DNA of 37,386 bases from an uncultured Eubacteriales bacterium (lineage in GTDB: Bacteria; Bacillota; Clostridia; Oscillospirales; Oscillospiraceae): assembly GCA_900555665.1 (NCBI GenBank), contig USLX01000003.1, forward strand, positions 1-37,386, in the 5' to 3' direction. The notes below the pieces were generated by a model. It saw only the letters and a program-made list of their open reading frames with translations. It was not told the origin of the DNA and did no database searches. A program made the translations under genes and the position numbers. Below are positions 7,059-15,590 of this stretch, piece after piece (the first letter of the stretch is position 1; each line of letters opens with the position of its first letter).

Positions 7059-9545
7059 TTAGGATTTTTTCAGCGCGGCGAGGCGCTGGCGCTTGGTGCG
7101 GGTGTCCCCCTCGATCTGGAGCTTGGCATAGATCTGGTTGATGTACTGCTTGACGCTCCCCTCCGAGAGGAACAGACGCTCGGCGATTTCGCGGTTGCTG
7201 AGCCGGTCGGCGGCAAGCTCGGCGATGGCGCACTCGCGCTCGGTCAGCCCGGCAAAAGCCGCGGGACGGGCGGATTGCGTACGCAGGTCGGCGCAGCGCG
7301 CTTCATAGTCCGTACCGCAACCGGCCGCGCGCGCAAGAAACGGTGTCTGCGCGAGGCGGGGGTAGAGGCCGGCAAGATAGCGATGGTTTTCCGCAAACGG
7401 CAAAAGCAGCCCATCCGGCTCCGCCTGGGCGCAGGCCTCCTGCAGCAGCTGGGCGGCTTCGCTCCATTTTTCAAGTTTTGCGTAGGCTCCCGCTGTTTGC
7501 AGCCGCACATGCAGGGCGACGAGGTCGTAGTGCAGGGCGCTGCAGGCGGCAAGCAGCCCTTCGCTGCGCGCGATGACCGTCGCCCAGGCGCCCTGGGCCA
7601 GATAGACCTGATTTTCCACCAGCTCCATCATCGGGCGGCCGGGGGCGAGGAAATTGACGCGCGCGAGCTGATGGTCGCGGAAGAGCGCGGGGATCTGTGC
7701 CCCGTCGCCGAGCAGGGCGCAATAGTAGGCACGGGTGGCGGTCCAGAGATTGAGCCAGGCGACGTTGTGCTGCCCGAGCAGGGCGGTTCGGCGCACCTCG
7801 AAGGAGACGTGCGGCGTAATCCCAGCGGCGAGATACAGCCGCCAGGCAAGAAAATCGCAGCAAAGCGCCATGTTTTGCTGCCCGTTGCCCTCAATTTGGG
7901 CATAGGCGCGCGCCAGCGCGATCTGCGCGTCGGCAAAGCGGCCCTGCGCGAAGGCAGCCTCGGCGTGCATCAGGGTCTCTGCGCCCTGACCGTGGCTGTT
8001 TGTGATCCGGTAATAGTGCGGCATGCAGGCATCCATCTCCTGGAGCTCCTGCGCGAGACACCCCGGCTCCCGGTGGAACATCATGAGCACTGACGGTGAA
8101 CCGAACGTCCATCCGCCGCTCGACTGGATGCTGATAGCCGGGCGGGACATCCGGGCGCTTGCACTGCGGTGCAGACGGCTCATGGCGCGGATGTCGTTGT
8201 AGCAGAGAAAGCTCAGAATGAGGTCGCATTCGCCGCACAGATTGCCGCGCTCGGCCTCGCTGAGCGATGGGTGTGTGTCGATGGAGGAGAGCAGGAGGGC
8301 CTTGAGCTCCAGCATTTTCGGAATCTGCCGCCAGTTGAACATGCTGCGCATCAAAACCAGAATGGCCAGTGGATGGGCCTCGAGCGTGGCGCGGGGGCAG
8401 AGCGCGAGCGCCTCCAGCACGGTTTCCGGCCGGACGGAGGCGAGCAGGATGCCCGCATCGAGCACAACGGTACGGAGCAGCGCGTCGAAATTGCCGCTGC
8501 TCCGGTAAAAACGGAAGGCGTGGAGATACTGCCCGTGGTCGGCATACCATCTGCCGCAGCGATCCAGATACTGCAGTCTGCGCGCCTGCGGCAGGGTGGA
8601 AAACGTCTGCTCGGCGCAGTCTTTCATCATGTGGTGGAAGCGGAACGTGATGCCGTCCGGCAGGCGGCTGACGAAGGCATTTTGCCCGGTCAGCGCGGCC
8701 AGGCGCGCGCTTGCCGCCTTGTCTCCGGTGATAAATTCCGCCATCTCCACGGTAAATTCGTCCACAAGGCCCATCACCGCGAGAAATTCCCGCTGCTCCG
8801 GCGGAAGCGGCTCAATGAGTGCGGCGGTGAACATCGCATAGATATCTGACGTCCGCGCGGGCAGGGCGCCCTGCTCGGAGAGCGTGCGCAGGTTCAGATA
8901 GATGGCGGAGAACCAGCCCTCGCTGGAATAAAGCAGCTCGTCGATCTGTGCGTCGCTGAGCTCCGTGCCGCAGCGGCGGGCGTAGACAGCCAGCTCCGTG
9001 TGGTTCAGGCGCAGCTGCTCCGTGCCGATCTGAAAGACGCGCCGGCCCAGCCGCACCAGCTCGCCGCCGGATAAGAACCGATCGCGGCTGGCGACAATCA
9101 GGTGCGCCTGCTCGGGCAGGCGGTTGGCCAGGACGGCGAGGAATTGCGTCACGCGCGCGTCAGTGAGCAGGTGGAAGTCATCGATGAAGATATAGATCGC
9201 ATGCTCTTCGGAGAGGGCATGGCAGAGGTCATCGGCCAGGAGGCTGCCGCCGGCGGCGTCCTCCGGGCAGGCGTAGTCCTGCAAAAAGGGCAGGCCCGCA
9301 TGGGAAAAGGCGTCCTGGACGCTCTTCCAGAAGATGGCGAGATTATCCGAGTAGACACTGATGCGCACGATGTGGCAGGCTTCCGCTTTCTTGCGCTCGG
9401 CCAGATACCAGTTGACCGCTGTCGTTTTGCCGTAACCCATCGGAGCGACCACCGTGGTCAGCGCACAGCGGGAGATGGGGCGCAGCCCCTCCTGCAGGCG
9501 CTCGGAAATATAGATGGTGTTCCAGTTCCAGGTTCGTTTTGCCAT
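7059..9545 (-). CDS. MalT-like LuxR-family ATP-dependent transcription regulator
   Basis: An 828-residue regulator of the MalT/STAND type. It has an N-terminal nucleotide-binding domain with Walker A (APMGYGKT, residues 34-41) and Walker B (IYIFIDDFH), a long helical middle with TPR-like repeats, and a C-terminal LuxR helix-turn-helix (LTERECAIAELAADRLSNREIA, then GSVKQYINQIYAKL). Proteins of this class bind an inducer and ATP, assemble, and activate promoters. The ATG at 9543-9545 follows GGGAGG by 6 bases; upstream in-frame starts lack a ribosome site. It has its own promoter and terminator. Target genes are not known; the lipoprotein operon just downstream, or the phosphatase just upstream, are the nearest candidates. 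The inducer cannot be predicted. Confidence 0.9.
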   Translation of the reverse strand: MAKRTWNWNTIYISERLQEGLRPISRCALTTVVAPMGYGKTTAVNWYLAERKKAEACHIVRISVYSDNLAIFWKSVQDAFSHAGLPFLQDYACPEDAAGGSLLADDLCHALSEEHAIYIFIDDFHLLTDARVTQFLAVLANRLPEQAHLIVASRDRFLSGGELVRLGRRVFQIGTEQLRLNHTELAVYARRCGTELSDAQIDELLYSSEGWFSAIYLNLRTLSEQGALPARTSDIYAMFTAALIEPLPPEQREFLAVMGLVDEFTVEMAEFITGDKAASARLAALTGQNAFVSRLPDGITFRFHHMMKDCAEQTFSTLPQARRLQYLDRCGRWYADHGQYLHAFRFYRSSGNFDALLRTVVLDAGILLASVRPETVLEALALCPRATLEAHPLAILVLMRSMFNWRQIPKMLELKALLLSSIDTHPSLSEAERGNLCGECDLILSFLCYNDIRAMSRLHRSASARMSRPAISIQSSGGWTFGSPSVLMMFHREPGCLAQELQEMDACMPHYYRITNSHGQGAETLMHAEAAFAQGRFADAQIALARAYAQIEGNGQQNMALCCDFLAWRLYLAAGITPHVSFEVRRTALLGQHNVAWLNLWTATRAYYCALLGDGAQIPALFRDHQLARVNFLAPGRPMMELVENQVYLAQGAWATVIARSEGLLAACSALHYDLVALHVRLQTAGAYAKLEKWSEAAQLLQEACAQAEPDGLLLPFAENHRYLAGLYPRLAQTPFLARAAGCGTDYEARCADLRTQSARPAAFAGLTERECAIAELAADRLSNREIAERLFLSEGSVKQYINQIYAKLQIEGDTRTKRQRLAALKKS

Positions 9546-9576
9546 GCCGTGCCTCCCGTGTGGATTTGTTTTCCCT

Positions 9577-9605
9577 ATTTTAACATGCTTTTCCTCCGCT
9601 GACAA
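9577..9605 (-). promoter_or_regulatory. Sigma-A-type promoter of the LuxR-family regulator
   Basis: On the minus strand TTGTCA (9600-9605; 5 of 6 consensus) is followed after exactly 17 bp by TAAAAT (9577-9582; 5 of 6). It is 32 bases before the regulator start and begins right after the terminator of the preceding gene. Confidence 0.7.
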
Positions 9606-9610
9606 GAGAC

Positions 9611-9647
9611 GAACCCGCCCCGGCACGGGCGTGCCGGGGCGGGGTTT
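9611..9647 (-). terminator. Terminator after the HAD phosphatase gene
   Basis: A 13-bp or longer G+C-rich stem (9614-9626 with 9631-9643) with a four-base loop lies 7 bases after the phosphatase stop. The T-run on the minus strand is weak (TTCGTCTCTT), so termination may be partial. Confidence 0.65.
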
Positions 9648-9653
9648 CGGTGT

Positions 9654-10307
9654 TCAGGATCGGGACAGGTTTTGCAGGAGGAGCGCCTGCAGGTCGGAAA
9701 CGGAGGCAGCCAGAGCGTCTGCCCCGGCCGCGCAGAGCTCTTCCCGGCTGCCGTAGCCGTAGAGGACGCCGACGGAGGAAAGACCGACCGCGCGCGCGCC
9801 GAGTATGTCGTATTTCCGGTCGCCGATCATCACGGCGCGGCCGGGCTGCGGGCAGCCCAGCTGTTGGAGCACACGGCGGATGACGCCGGCCTTGGTGGCC
9901 GGGCCGTCCGGCGCAGAGCCGCAGACCACGTCGAATGCGTCGGCGAGGCCGAAATGCGCCATCACGCGGAGGGCAGCGGGGTGCGACTTGCTGGTGGCGA
10001 CGGCCAGGTGCGCGCCCGCGGTGCGCAGCGCGGCAAGACAGTCCCGGATGCCGGGATAGACCTCACACTCCAGCCAGCCGTCCGCCTCGTAATATTCCCG
10101 GAAGGCGCCGATGGCGCGGTCAAGCTCCGCAGCCGGGAAGTAGAGCGCGAGCGTCTCGGCCAGGGGCGGACCGATAAAGCTCTTTAAAACCGGCTCCTCC
10201 GGCACACGCAGGCCAAAGGCCTCAAAGGTGTGCCGGGTGGAGTTCATGATGCCGGGTCCGGAGTCGGTCAGCGTGCCGTCAAGATCAAAGAGCAGATAAT
10301 CCCACAT
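9654..10307 (-). CDS. HAD-superfamily phosphatase (phosphoglycolate phosphatase-like)
   Basis: A 217-residue cytoplasmic hydrolase of the haloacid dehalogenase superfamily. Motif I is DLDGTLTDSG with the nucleophile Asp8 and acid/base Asp10. Motif II is the T in VATSKS, and motif IV is GDRKYDILGA. A helical cap lies between motifs I and II (about residues 15-80), the arrangement of Gph and PpaX phosphatases. It should remove phosphate from a small metabolite; 2-phosphoglycolate or pyrophosphate are family substrates, but the sequence does not decide. The ATG at 10305-10307 follows GGAGG by about 6 bases; the longer frame would run through the promoter at 10349-10377. It is a single-gene unit. 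Confidence 0.9.
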   Translation of the reverse strand: MWDYLLFDLDGTLTDSGPGIMNSTRHTFEAFGLRVPEEPVLKSFIGPPLAETLALYFPAAELDRAIGAFREYYEADGWLECEVYPGIRDCLAALRTAGAHLAVATSKSHPAALRVMAHFGLADAFDVVCGSAPDGPATKAGVIRRVLQQLGCPQPGRAVMIGDRKYDILGARAVGLSSVGVLYGYGSREELCAAGADALAASVSDLQALLLQNLSRS

Positions 10308-10348
10308 GCGGGGCCTCCAATCAGCGCAAATGCGCGGCGTTTGATCGT

Positions 10349-10377
10349 ATGATACGGGCAAACGCCGCCCTTGTCAA
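10349..10377 (-). promoter_or_regulatory. Strong sigma-A promoter of the phosphatase gene
   Basis: On the minus strand a perfect TTGACA (10372-10377) is followed after 17 bp by TATCAT (10349-10354; 5 of 6). It is one of the best promoters in the window, about 42 bases before the phosphatase start. Confidence 0.8.
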
Positions 10378-10484
10378 GCCCGGTGCGAAAAATGCAGCGA
10401 AAAACGCCGGAACCGCTCCTTCCTCCCTGCCCGACGGGGAGAAAGGGCAGTTTCGCGGGGGAGAGAAGAATTTTTCCTGCAGGC

Positions 10485-10673
10485 TTATTGTCTGGGCTGC
10501 TCCAATCGGCCGGTGACGGCGTCAGAAGCCGTCCAGACAAGGTAGATGAGCCCGAAGAGCACCGCTGCCGGGATGGCCAGCACCGCGATCAGCGCCAGCG
10601 AGCCGCCTGTGATGCATTTGGAGAGCACACTGCGCACACAGCATTTCGGTGCGGGCAGCTGCGGCCTATTCAT
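10485..10673 (-). CDS. Small single-span membrane protein coupled to the BceB-like permease
   Basis: A 62-residue protein with a short basic N-terminus holding three cysteines (KCCVRSVLSKC), one long hydrophobic segment (about residues 24-50, GGSLALIAVLAIPAAVLF and following), and a polar tail. Its ATG overlaps the stop of the permease gene by 8 bases and is preceded by GGAGG at 5 bases, which supports real, coupled translation. I recognise no family. Its place as the last gene of a BceRS-BceAB-type operon suggests a small accessory subunit of the exporter or sensor; this is inference from position only. Confidence 0.6.
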   Translation of the reverse strand: MNRPQLPAPKCCVRSVLSKCITGGSLALIAVLAIPAAVLFGLIYLVWTASDAVTGRLEQPRQ

Positions 10674-12708
10674 CGCGGCCTCCGCTCACGATCGCGTAAT
10701 ACGCGCCCGCCGTCTGCCGGTAGACCACGGCATAGAGCGCGGCGAAGACCGCGAAGCTGATGGCCGTCACGGCGGCAAACAGCCCGACGTTGTAGAGCGC
10801 GAAGAGCATTAGCAGCCGCCGGATCATCGGGAACGCGAACGCGAGGTGCAGCCCCGCAAACAGCAGCGGCAGATAGAAGACCGTCAGCAGCTGCGAATTG
10901 ATGCTCCGGCGGATCTCGCGCCGCGTCATGCCGACGTTCTGCATGATGGCAAAGCGTGCCTGATCCTCATAGCCCTCGGTGAGCTGCTTGTAGTAGATGA
11001 TGAGCACAGCGGCGAGGATGAACACGACGCTGAGCAGGATGCCGAGCGCGAACATGCCGGCGTAGTTGCCGTAGAAGTCGGCGCGGTTTGTCTCGCGGAG
11101 CGCGAGGCTGTACCAGTCATAGCCCTGCCCTTCGCCAAGATCGAGCGCGTTGATATGCTCTGAGACGGCCTCGCTCACGGCGCGCTGCCCGTCCGCATCA
11201 AGGCCGGTGTCAAAGCCGTAGACCCAGCGGAAGGAGTTGCTGTCCTTGATGTCCTGGATCGATGCCGGGAACACATCCAGGATCGCCTGCATATCCGGAA
11301 CGATGACCACGACCCGCGCAACATTGCTGTTCTGCGCCAGCCCAAGCTGATCGGAGCCCTTACGGCTCTCCGCGACGCGGAGCGTCCCGCCGCGGCGGAT
11401 CCTCAGCTCCAGCGGCGCGTCATCGCAGTCGTACGTCCGGAGTGCGACTTCGCCCTCCGGGATGTTGAGCTGTTCGCCGGTCTGGGCCTCATAGTCCGCC
11501 TCGGTCACAAAGAAATAGTCACGCAGCTTTGAATAAATCAGGCTGTCGTGGTCATATTCGCGCCAGTCCATCTCGATACCATCTTCCATCGGATAGCCCG
11601 TGGTGTTGATGTAGCGGTAGTCCATCACGTCTTGCATTTCGCCGCCGCAGTCCTCCACGGCCTGCTGCGCTGCCGTCCGGAAGAGATCGAGGTTGTGATC
11701 CTCCATCTGCGAGAGGGAGGACAGCCAGAGCTGGACGTTCACCTCGCGCGGATACTGCGTGCGGAGCGAATCCTCCTTGCCGAAGTAGAGGCTCGCCGTC
11801 GACGAGATCATGACGAGCACCATCGTCGCCAGAATGCAGATGGACGCCAGCCCCGCGCCATTGCGCTTCATGCGGTAGGCCATCGAGGAGACGGAGACAA
11901 AGTGGTTTGCGCGGTAGTAATACCGCTTATCCTTCTGCAGCACGCGGCAGAGCAGCACCGACGTCGTAATCATCAGCAGGTACGTCGCGAAAATGACCAA
12001 AACCACCGCCACAAAGAACCATGTGATCGCGTCCAGCGGGTTTTTGATCGACACGGCCAGATAATACGCCGCGCCGAGCAGGCTGAGGCCCAGCAGGCTG
12101 AGAAACCAGTTGGCCCGCGGCGGCTTCTCACCCGCGGCCTCGCTGCGCAGGAGGGCCACGGCGGTGCTTCGTCCCACGCGCACCACCGACACGAGCCAGA
12201 GCAGCGCGTAGATCACCGCAAAGCCGCCCGCCGTGCCGAGCAGGGCAGCCAGGTCGAACGGGAAGGCCAGCGTCGCCGTGCCGCCCATCATCTTCACGAT
12301 GGCAAGCTCGATAAGCTTGGACAGCAGCACGCCGAAGAACAGCCCGCCCGCAATGACGATGGCCGCCGTGAGCTGCGTCTCCCAGGTGAGGATGCGCGCG
12401 AGGTTGCGCTTGCTCATGCCGAGGACGTTGTAGAGGCCGAACTCGCGCCTGCGCCGCCGGATGAGGAAGGAGTTTGTATAGAACAGGAAAATCACCGAAA
12501 AGATCAGCAGCACGACGTTGCCGAGCGCCATGATCATGCAGAGGTTGTCGCCGCCGGGGAGCGTCCTGAGCGCATCCGACCGCGAGAGGGCCGAGAGAAT
12601 GTAGCAGATCGCCGCCATCAGCACGCCCATCGCGAGATACGGCCCGTACATGCGGCGGTTCTTCCGCATTCCGTCGACGGCGAGGCGGGGATAGAAGGAT
12701 CGTTTCAT
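10666..12708 (-). CDS. BceB-type ABC transporter permease (FtsX family)
   Basis: A 680-residue permease with the Bce-type layout: four membrane segments in the first 175 residues, two near 200-255, one near 287-305, then a large extracellular domain (about 305-555), and three closing segments. The FtsX-like repeats (RRRREFGLYNVLGMSKRNL and MQNVGMTRREIRR) are clear. With the ATPase encoded just upstream it would form an exporter or target-protection complex for cell-wall-directed peptide antibiotics, and would also pass the signal to the sensor kinase, as known for BceAB-BceS. Its ATG overlaps the ATPase stop by 4 bases (ATGA). The extracellular domain decides the substrate and is not identifiable by eye. 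MacB-type permeases are excluded since they have four membrane segments. Confidence 0.9.
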   Translation of the reverse strand: MKRSFYPRLAVDGMRKNRRMYGPYLAMGVLMAAICYILSALSRSDALRTLPGGDNLCMIMALGNVVLLIFSVIFLFYTNSFLIRRRRREFGLYNVLGMSKRNLARILTWETQLTAAIVIAGGLFFGVLLSKLIELAIVKMMGGTATLAFPFDLAALLGTAGGFAVIYALLWLVSVVRVGRSTAVALLRSEAAGEKPPRANWFLSLLGLSLLGAAYYLAVSIKNPLDAITWFFVAVVLVIFATYLLMITTSVLLCRVLQKDKRYYYRANHFVSVSSMAYRMKRNGAGLASICILATMVLVMISSTASLYFGKEDSLRTQYPREVNVQLWLSSLSQMEDHNLDLFRTAAQQAVEDCGGEMQDVMDYRYINTTGYPMEDGIEMDWREYDHDSLIYSKLRDYFFVTEADYEAQTGEQLNIPEGEVALRTYDCDDAPLELRIRRGGTLRVAESRKGSDQLGLAQNSNVARVVVIVPDMQAILDVFPASIQDIKDSNSFRWVYGFDTGLDADGQRAVSEAVSEHINALDLGEGQGYDWYSLALRETNRADFYGNYAGMFALGILLSVVFILAAVLIIYYKQLTEGYEDQARFAIMQNVGMTRREIRRSINSQLLTVFYLPLLFAGLHLAFAFPMIRRLLMLFALYNVGLFAAVTAISFAVFAALYAVVYRQTAGAYYAIVSGGRDE

Positions 12709-13469
12709 CGCCGGTCGCCTCCTGTGGCCAGCACGGTCAGCGTCCCGGCGATCTTCTCATAGAACGCTGCGTCGCTGTCCTCGCCGCGGTAGAGCTGGTG
12801 ATAGACCTCGCCGTCGCGGATGAAGAGCACCCGCCCCGCCGTGCTCGCGGCCTTGACCGAATGCGTCACCATCAGGATGGTCTGCCCGCGGCGGTTGACG
12901 TCCGCGAACAGGCGCAGCAGCTCATCTGTTGCGCGGCTGTCGAGCGCGCCGGTCGGCTCGTCGGCGAGAATGAGGCGCGGGGTCGTGATGAGCGCGCGGG
13001 CCACGGCGGCGCGCTGCTTCTGCCCGCCGGAGACCTCGTAGGGATATTTTTTCAGCAGATCCGAAATGCCAAGCTCCAGCGCCAGCGGCAGCAGGCGCCC
13101 CTGCATCTCCTCATAGTGCTTGCCCGCGAGGACGAGCGGGAGATAGATGTTGTCCTCAATCGTAAACGTGTCCAGCAGGTTGAATTCCTGAAACACGAAG
13201 CCGAGCTGTTCGCGCCGGAACGCGGCGGCCTCCTGCTCGCGCACGGCGGAAAGATCCTTGCCGTCCAGCAAAACGGAGCCGTCCGTCGGCCGGTCGAGCG
13301 CGGCGAGAATGTTCAAAAGCGTCGTCTTGCCGGAGCCGGATTCACCCATGATGGCGACATATTCGCCCTCCTCCACGGAGAAATTCACATTCCGCAGTGC
13401 TTCGACCTGACTGCCGCCAAAGCGGGTGGTGTAGACCTTACGCAGCCCGCTGACCTCCAAAATCGACAT
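12705..13469 (-). CDS. BceA-type ABC transporter ATP-binding protein
   Basis: A 254-residue ATPase with Walker A GESGSGKTT (42-50), Q-loop VFQEFNLLD, signature VSGGQKQR, Walker B LILADEP and H-loop VTHS. The TGALDSR segment after Walker B is typical of the MacB/LolD/BceA group. It powers the permease encoded downstream (4-base overlap). I chose the ATG at 13467-13469, seven bases after AAGGAGG; another ATG six bases upstream is too close to that site. It is the first gene after the promoter at 13500-13528 and the repeated operator-like sites, so it is likely induced by the response regulator encoded about 1.1 kb upstream. Confidence 0.94.
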   Translation of the reverse strand: MSILEVSGLRKVYTTRFGGSQVEALRNVNFSVEEGEYVAIMGESGSGKTTLLNILAALDRPTDGSVLLDGKDLSAVREQEAAAFRREQLGFVFQEFNLLDTFTIEDNIYLPLVLAGKHYEEMQGRLLPLALELGISDLLKKYPYEVSGGQKQRAAVARALITTPRLILADEPTGALDSRATDELLRLFADVNRRGQTILMVTHSVKAASTAGRVLFIRDGEVYHQLYRGEDSDAAFYEKIAGTLTVLATGGDRR

Positions 13470-13499
13470 ATGCATGCCTCCTTGTTCGTTTCTGGCACC

Positions 13500-13528
13500 A
13501 GTATAGCAAAGCCGGAAAACGCAGGCCA
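13500..13528 (-). promoter_or_regulatory. Promoter of the BceAB-like operon (weak -35)
   Basis: On the minus strand TATACT (13500-13505) lies 17 bp after TGGCCT (13523-13528), which fits the -35 consensus at only 3 of 6 positions. A weak -35 next to upstream repeats is the usual layout of an activator-dependent promoter. Confidence 0.55.
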
Positions 13529-13537
13529 TCGATTTGC

Positions 13538-13575
13538 CTTACATTTTCCGGCGCACTTCTTACACTTTTGTCACA
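13538..13575 (-). promoter_or_regulatory. Candidate response-regulator operator: three spaced direct repeats
   Basis: On the minus strand three similar hexamers occur: TGTGAC (13570-13575), TGTAAG (13559-13564) and TGTAAG (13538-13543). Start-to-start distances are 11 and 21 bp, one and two helix turns. The last ends 10 bp before the -35 box. OmpR-type regulators bind tandem direct repeats with about 11-bp spacing, so the regulator at 14601-15278 is the likely ligand. Confidence 0.5.
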
Positions 13576-13617
13576 TTGCCGCCGCAAACCGGCTCCGGGG
13601 AGGCGGAGGAGCAGGGG

Positions 13618-14604
13618 TTATTCAAAGCGGCGCTCCGTCTGGGCCAGATCCAGCATAACCGTGGTGCCGGCACCCGGGGCGGAGACGGCGTGAAGGGAGA
13701 GGCTCAGGTTTTTGCAGATGCGGCGGCAGAGATAGAGGCCGAGGCCAGTGGCCTTGCGGTCCATGCGGCCGTTTTGCCCGGTGTAGCCCCTATCAAAGAT
13801 GCGCGGCAGATCCTCCGGTGCAATGCCGATGCCGGTGTCCTGGATGCAGAGCGTCCGGCCCTGCAGGAAGATGCGCACGCTGCCCGAGGGGGTATATTTC
13901 AGCGCGTTGGAGAGCAGCTGCTCGAGCACGAAGCCCAGCCACTTTTCGTCCGTCACCAGCGTACAGTCGACCGGAGTATAGTCGAGGCGGATCTTCCGGC
14001 CGATGAACTCGGCGGAAAAGCGTTTGATCGCCGCGCGAATGATGGGGTCGAGTGCCTGACGGCGGAAGACATAGTCGCTCCCCGCGTCCTCGAGGCGCAG
14101 ATAGGTCAGCACCATCTCCACATACTGCTCGATGCGCAGCAGTTCCCCGCGCAGCTGACGCGCCTCTGGGGTGTCCGCGTCCTTCAGCATGAGCGTCATC
14201 GCGGCGATGGGCGTTTTGATCTGGTGGGCCCAGACGGTGTAATAATCGGCTGCCTCCTGCCGGCGCGCGCTATCGGCGGCTGCCCGCGTGCGGGCCTCGG
14301 ATTGCAGGGCGCGGATGATGGTCTGATAGTCGGCATCCAGAATGCGCTCCGTCTCCGGCAGCGCGCCGATCTGCTCTGCCCCGGCCCCGGCCAGCGCGGC
14401 GAGGACAGCATGCGTCCGGCGCACCCGGGCAAAATCCCAGAGAAAAAAGCCCAGCCCCAGCACCGCCGTCAGCGCCGCCGGGTACCAGACCGCGGCCAGC
14501 GGCAGACCGTAGAGCGCGAACGACACGGCGAACAGCGCGTAAAAAAGAGCCGCGCCCAGCAACACCTTCCACCGCTGGCACAGATAGGCAAAAAACAGCT
14601 TCAT
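13618..14604 (-). CDS. BceS-like intramembrane-sensing histidine kinase
   Basis: A 328-residue sensor kinase. Two membrane segments (about 15-32 and 38-56) are joined by only a few outside residues, so there is no sensor domain; this is the intramembrane-sensing type that works with Bce transporters. The phosphorylated histidine is His127 in YYTVWAHQIKTP; the N box is LLSNALKYTP, and G boxes are DTGIGI and GLGLYL. The ATG overlaps the stop of the regulator gene (ATGA) and follows GGAGG. Between its stop and the ATPase gene lies a separate promoter, so the two-component pair can be made at a base level while the transporter is induced. Confidence 0.93.
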   Translation of the reverse strand: MKLFFAYLCQRWKVLLGAALFYALFAVSFALYGLPLAAVWYPAALTAVLGLGFFLWDFARVRRTHAVLAALAGAGAEQIGALPETERILDADYQTIIRALQSEARTRAAADSARRQEAADYYTVWAHQIKTPIAAMTLMLKDADTPEARQLRGELLRIEQYVEMVLTYLRLEDAGSDYVFRRQALDPIIRAAIKRFSAEFIGRKIRLDYTPVDCTLVTDEKWLGFVLEQLLSNALKYTPSGSVRIFLQGRTLCIQDTGIGIAPEDLPRIFDRGYTGQNGRMDRKATGLGLYLCRRICKNLSLSLHAVSAPGAGTTVMLDLAQTERRFE

Positions 14605-15278
14605 ACATCCTCCACCAGATAGCCCACACCGAATTTTGTTGTGATAAATCCGTCCAGCCCTGCCGCACCGAGCTTTTTGCGCAGGCGGTTGACGTTGACG
14701 GTCAGCGTGTTTTCGTCGACAAAGTCCTCGCTCTCCCAAAGCCGCTCCATCAGCCGTTCACGGCTGACAACCTTGCCCTTCTGCTCCATCAGGCAGAGCA
14801 GAATGCGGTATTCATTTTTCGTGAGCGCAATCTTTTCCGCACCGGCGAGCAGCGTCTGGTCGTCCGTGCACAGCCGCGCGCCCCGACAGGTCAAAGCCGG
14901 TTCCACCGAGGTAAAATCATAGCTCCGCCGGAGCAGCGCCTGCATCTTTGCCACCAGCACGGCACAGTCGAACGGCTTGGCGATGAAATCATCCGCGCCC
15001 ATGTTCATCGCCATGACGATGTTCATATTGTCCGATGCGGAGGATAGGAACATGATCGGCGCTTTTGAGAGCTTCCGGATCTCCGCGCACCAGTGGAAGC
15101 CGCTTTGAAAGGGGAGCATCAGGTCGAGCAGCACAAGCTGCGCGTCAAAGGCGCGAAATTCGCCCACGATGTCCTGAAAATTTTCCGCCGCCCGCACGGC
15201 AAAGCCCCAGCCTGACAGCTGCGCCGAGAGGGTTTGGGCGATGGTGCGGTCATCTTCCACCAAAAGCACCCGATACAT
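14601..15278 (-). CDS. OmpR-family response regulator (BceR-like)
   Basis: A 225-residue regulator. The receiver domain has the acidic pair ED-D (residues 8-10), the phosphorylated Asp52 in VLLDLML, and Lys101 in IAKPFD. The C-terminal winged helix (about 130-225) has the pattern LTKNEYRILLCLMEQKGKVVSRERLMERLW and VDENTLTVNVNRLRKKL of the OmpR/PhoB group. It should be phosphorylated by the kinase encoded next and activate the transporter promoter through the direct repeats at 13538-13575. The ATG follows GGAGG by 8 bases. A weak promoter-like pair (TTGCAA, 17 bp, TAAGAA) lies upstream, too poor to list separately. Confidence 0.94.
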   Translation of the reverse strand: MYRVLLVEDDRTIAQTLSAQLSGWGFAVRAAENFQDIVGEFRAFDAQLVLLDLMLPFQSGFHWCAEIRKLSKAPIMFLSSASDNMNIVMAMNMGADDFIAKPFDCAVLVAKMQALLRRSYDFTSVEPALTCRGARLCTDDQTLLAGAEKIALTKNEYRILLCLMEQKGKVVSRERLMERLWESEDFVDENTLTVNVNRLRKKLGAAGLDGFITTKFGVGYLVEDV

Positions 15279-15590
15279 TTCTATCGCCTCCGTTTCCTTT
15301 TATTCTTACCACAATCCGGCTCCGTTTGCAACAAAAAGCTGCCGCCCGGGCAAATCCGGAGCCGCCGGAGCTGCCAGCGGCCTGGGGAAGACGCAAAAGC
15401 TGGTTTTACCGGCAGGCACCGGAGGCTGCGCGGCGTTTCCTTTCTATCCATCCCCCGTTGCTCACAGCCGGGTATCGGCCGGTTCCCCGGGTACAACAAC
15501 TTCACCGGATTGCGCTGTCCGCCTTGCCGGATGTGGAACCTGCAAGTTTTTCAGAGCTCCCCCGCCGGGCCGGCAGGCGATCTCCAAACG
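15279..15590. other. Gene-free stretch, nothing recognised
   Basis: About 310 bases between the response regulator start and the terminator at 15591. It is G+C-rich with short palindromes (around 15466-15492). The open frames in it have no ribosome site and no family pattern. It must contain the promoter of the two-component genes near its left end. Confidence 0.5.

Noticed and set aside
7059..9545. Quorum-sensing LuxR with autoinducer domain
   Set aside because: The protein is 828 residues with Walker A and B and a helical repeat region, the MalT/STAND layout, and has no autoinducer-binding domain.
11548..12762. A 404-codon plus-strand frame over the BceB-like permease
   Set aside because: Antisense shadow with biased composition and no start signal; the permease frame has family motifs and a coupled start. 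Similar shadows over 6531-8093, 16350-17579 and 32591-33874 were rejected for the same reasons.
15281..15505. A 74-codon minus-strand frame before the response regulator
   Set aside because: No ribosome site and a composition with no domain or membrane segment; it would also overlap the leader needed for the regulator.
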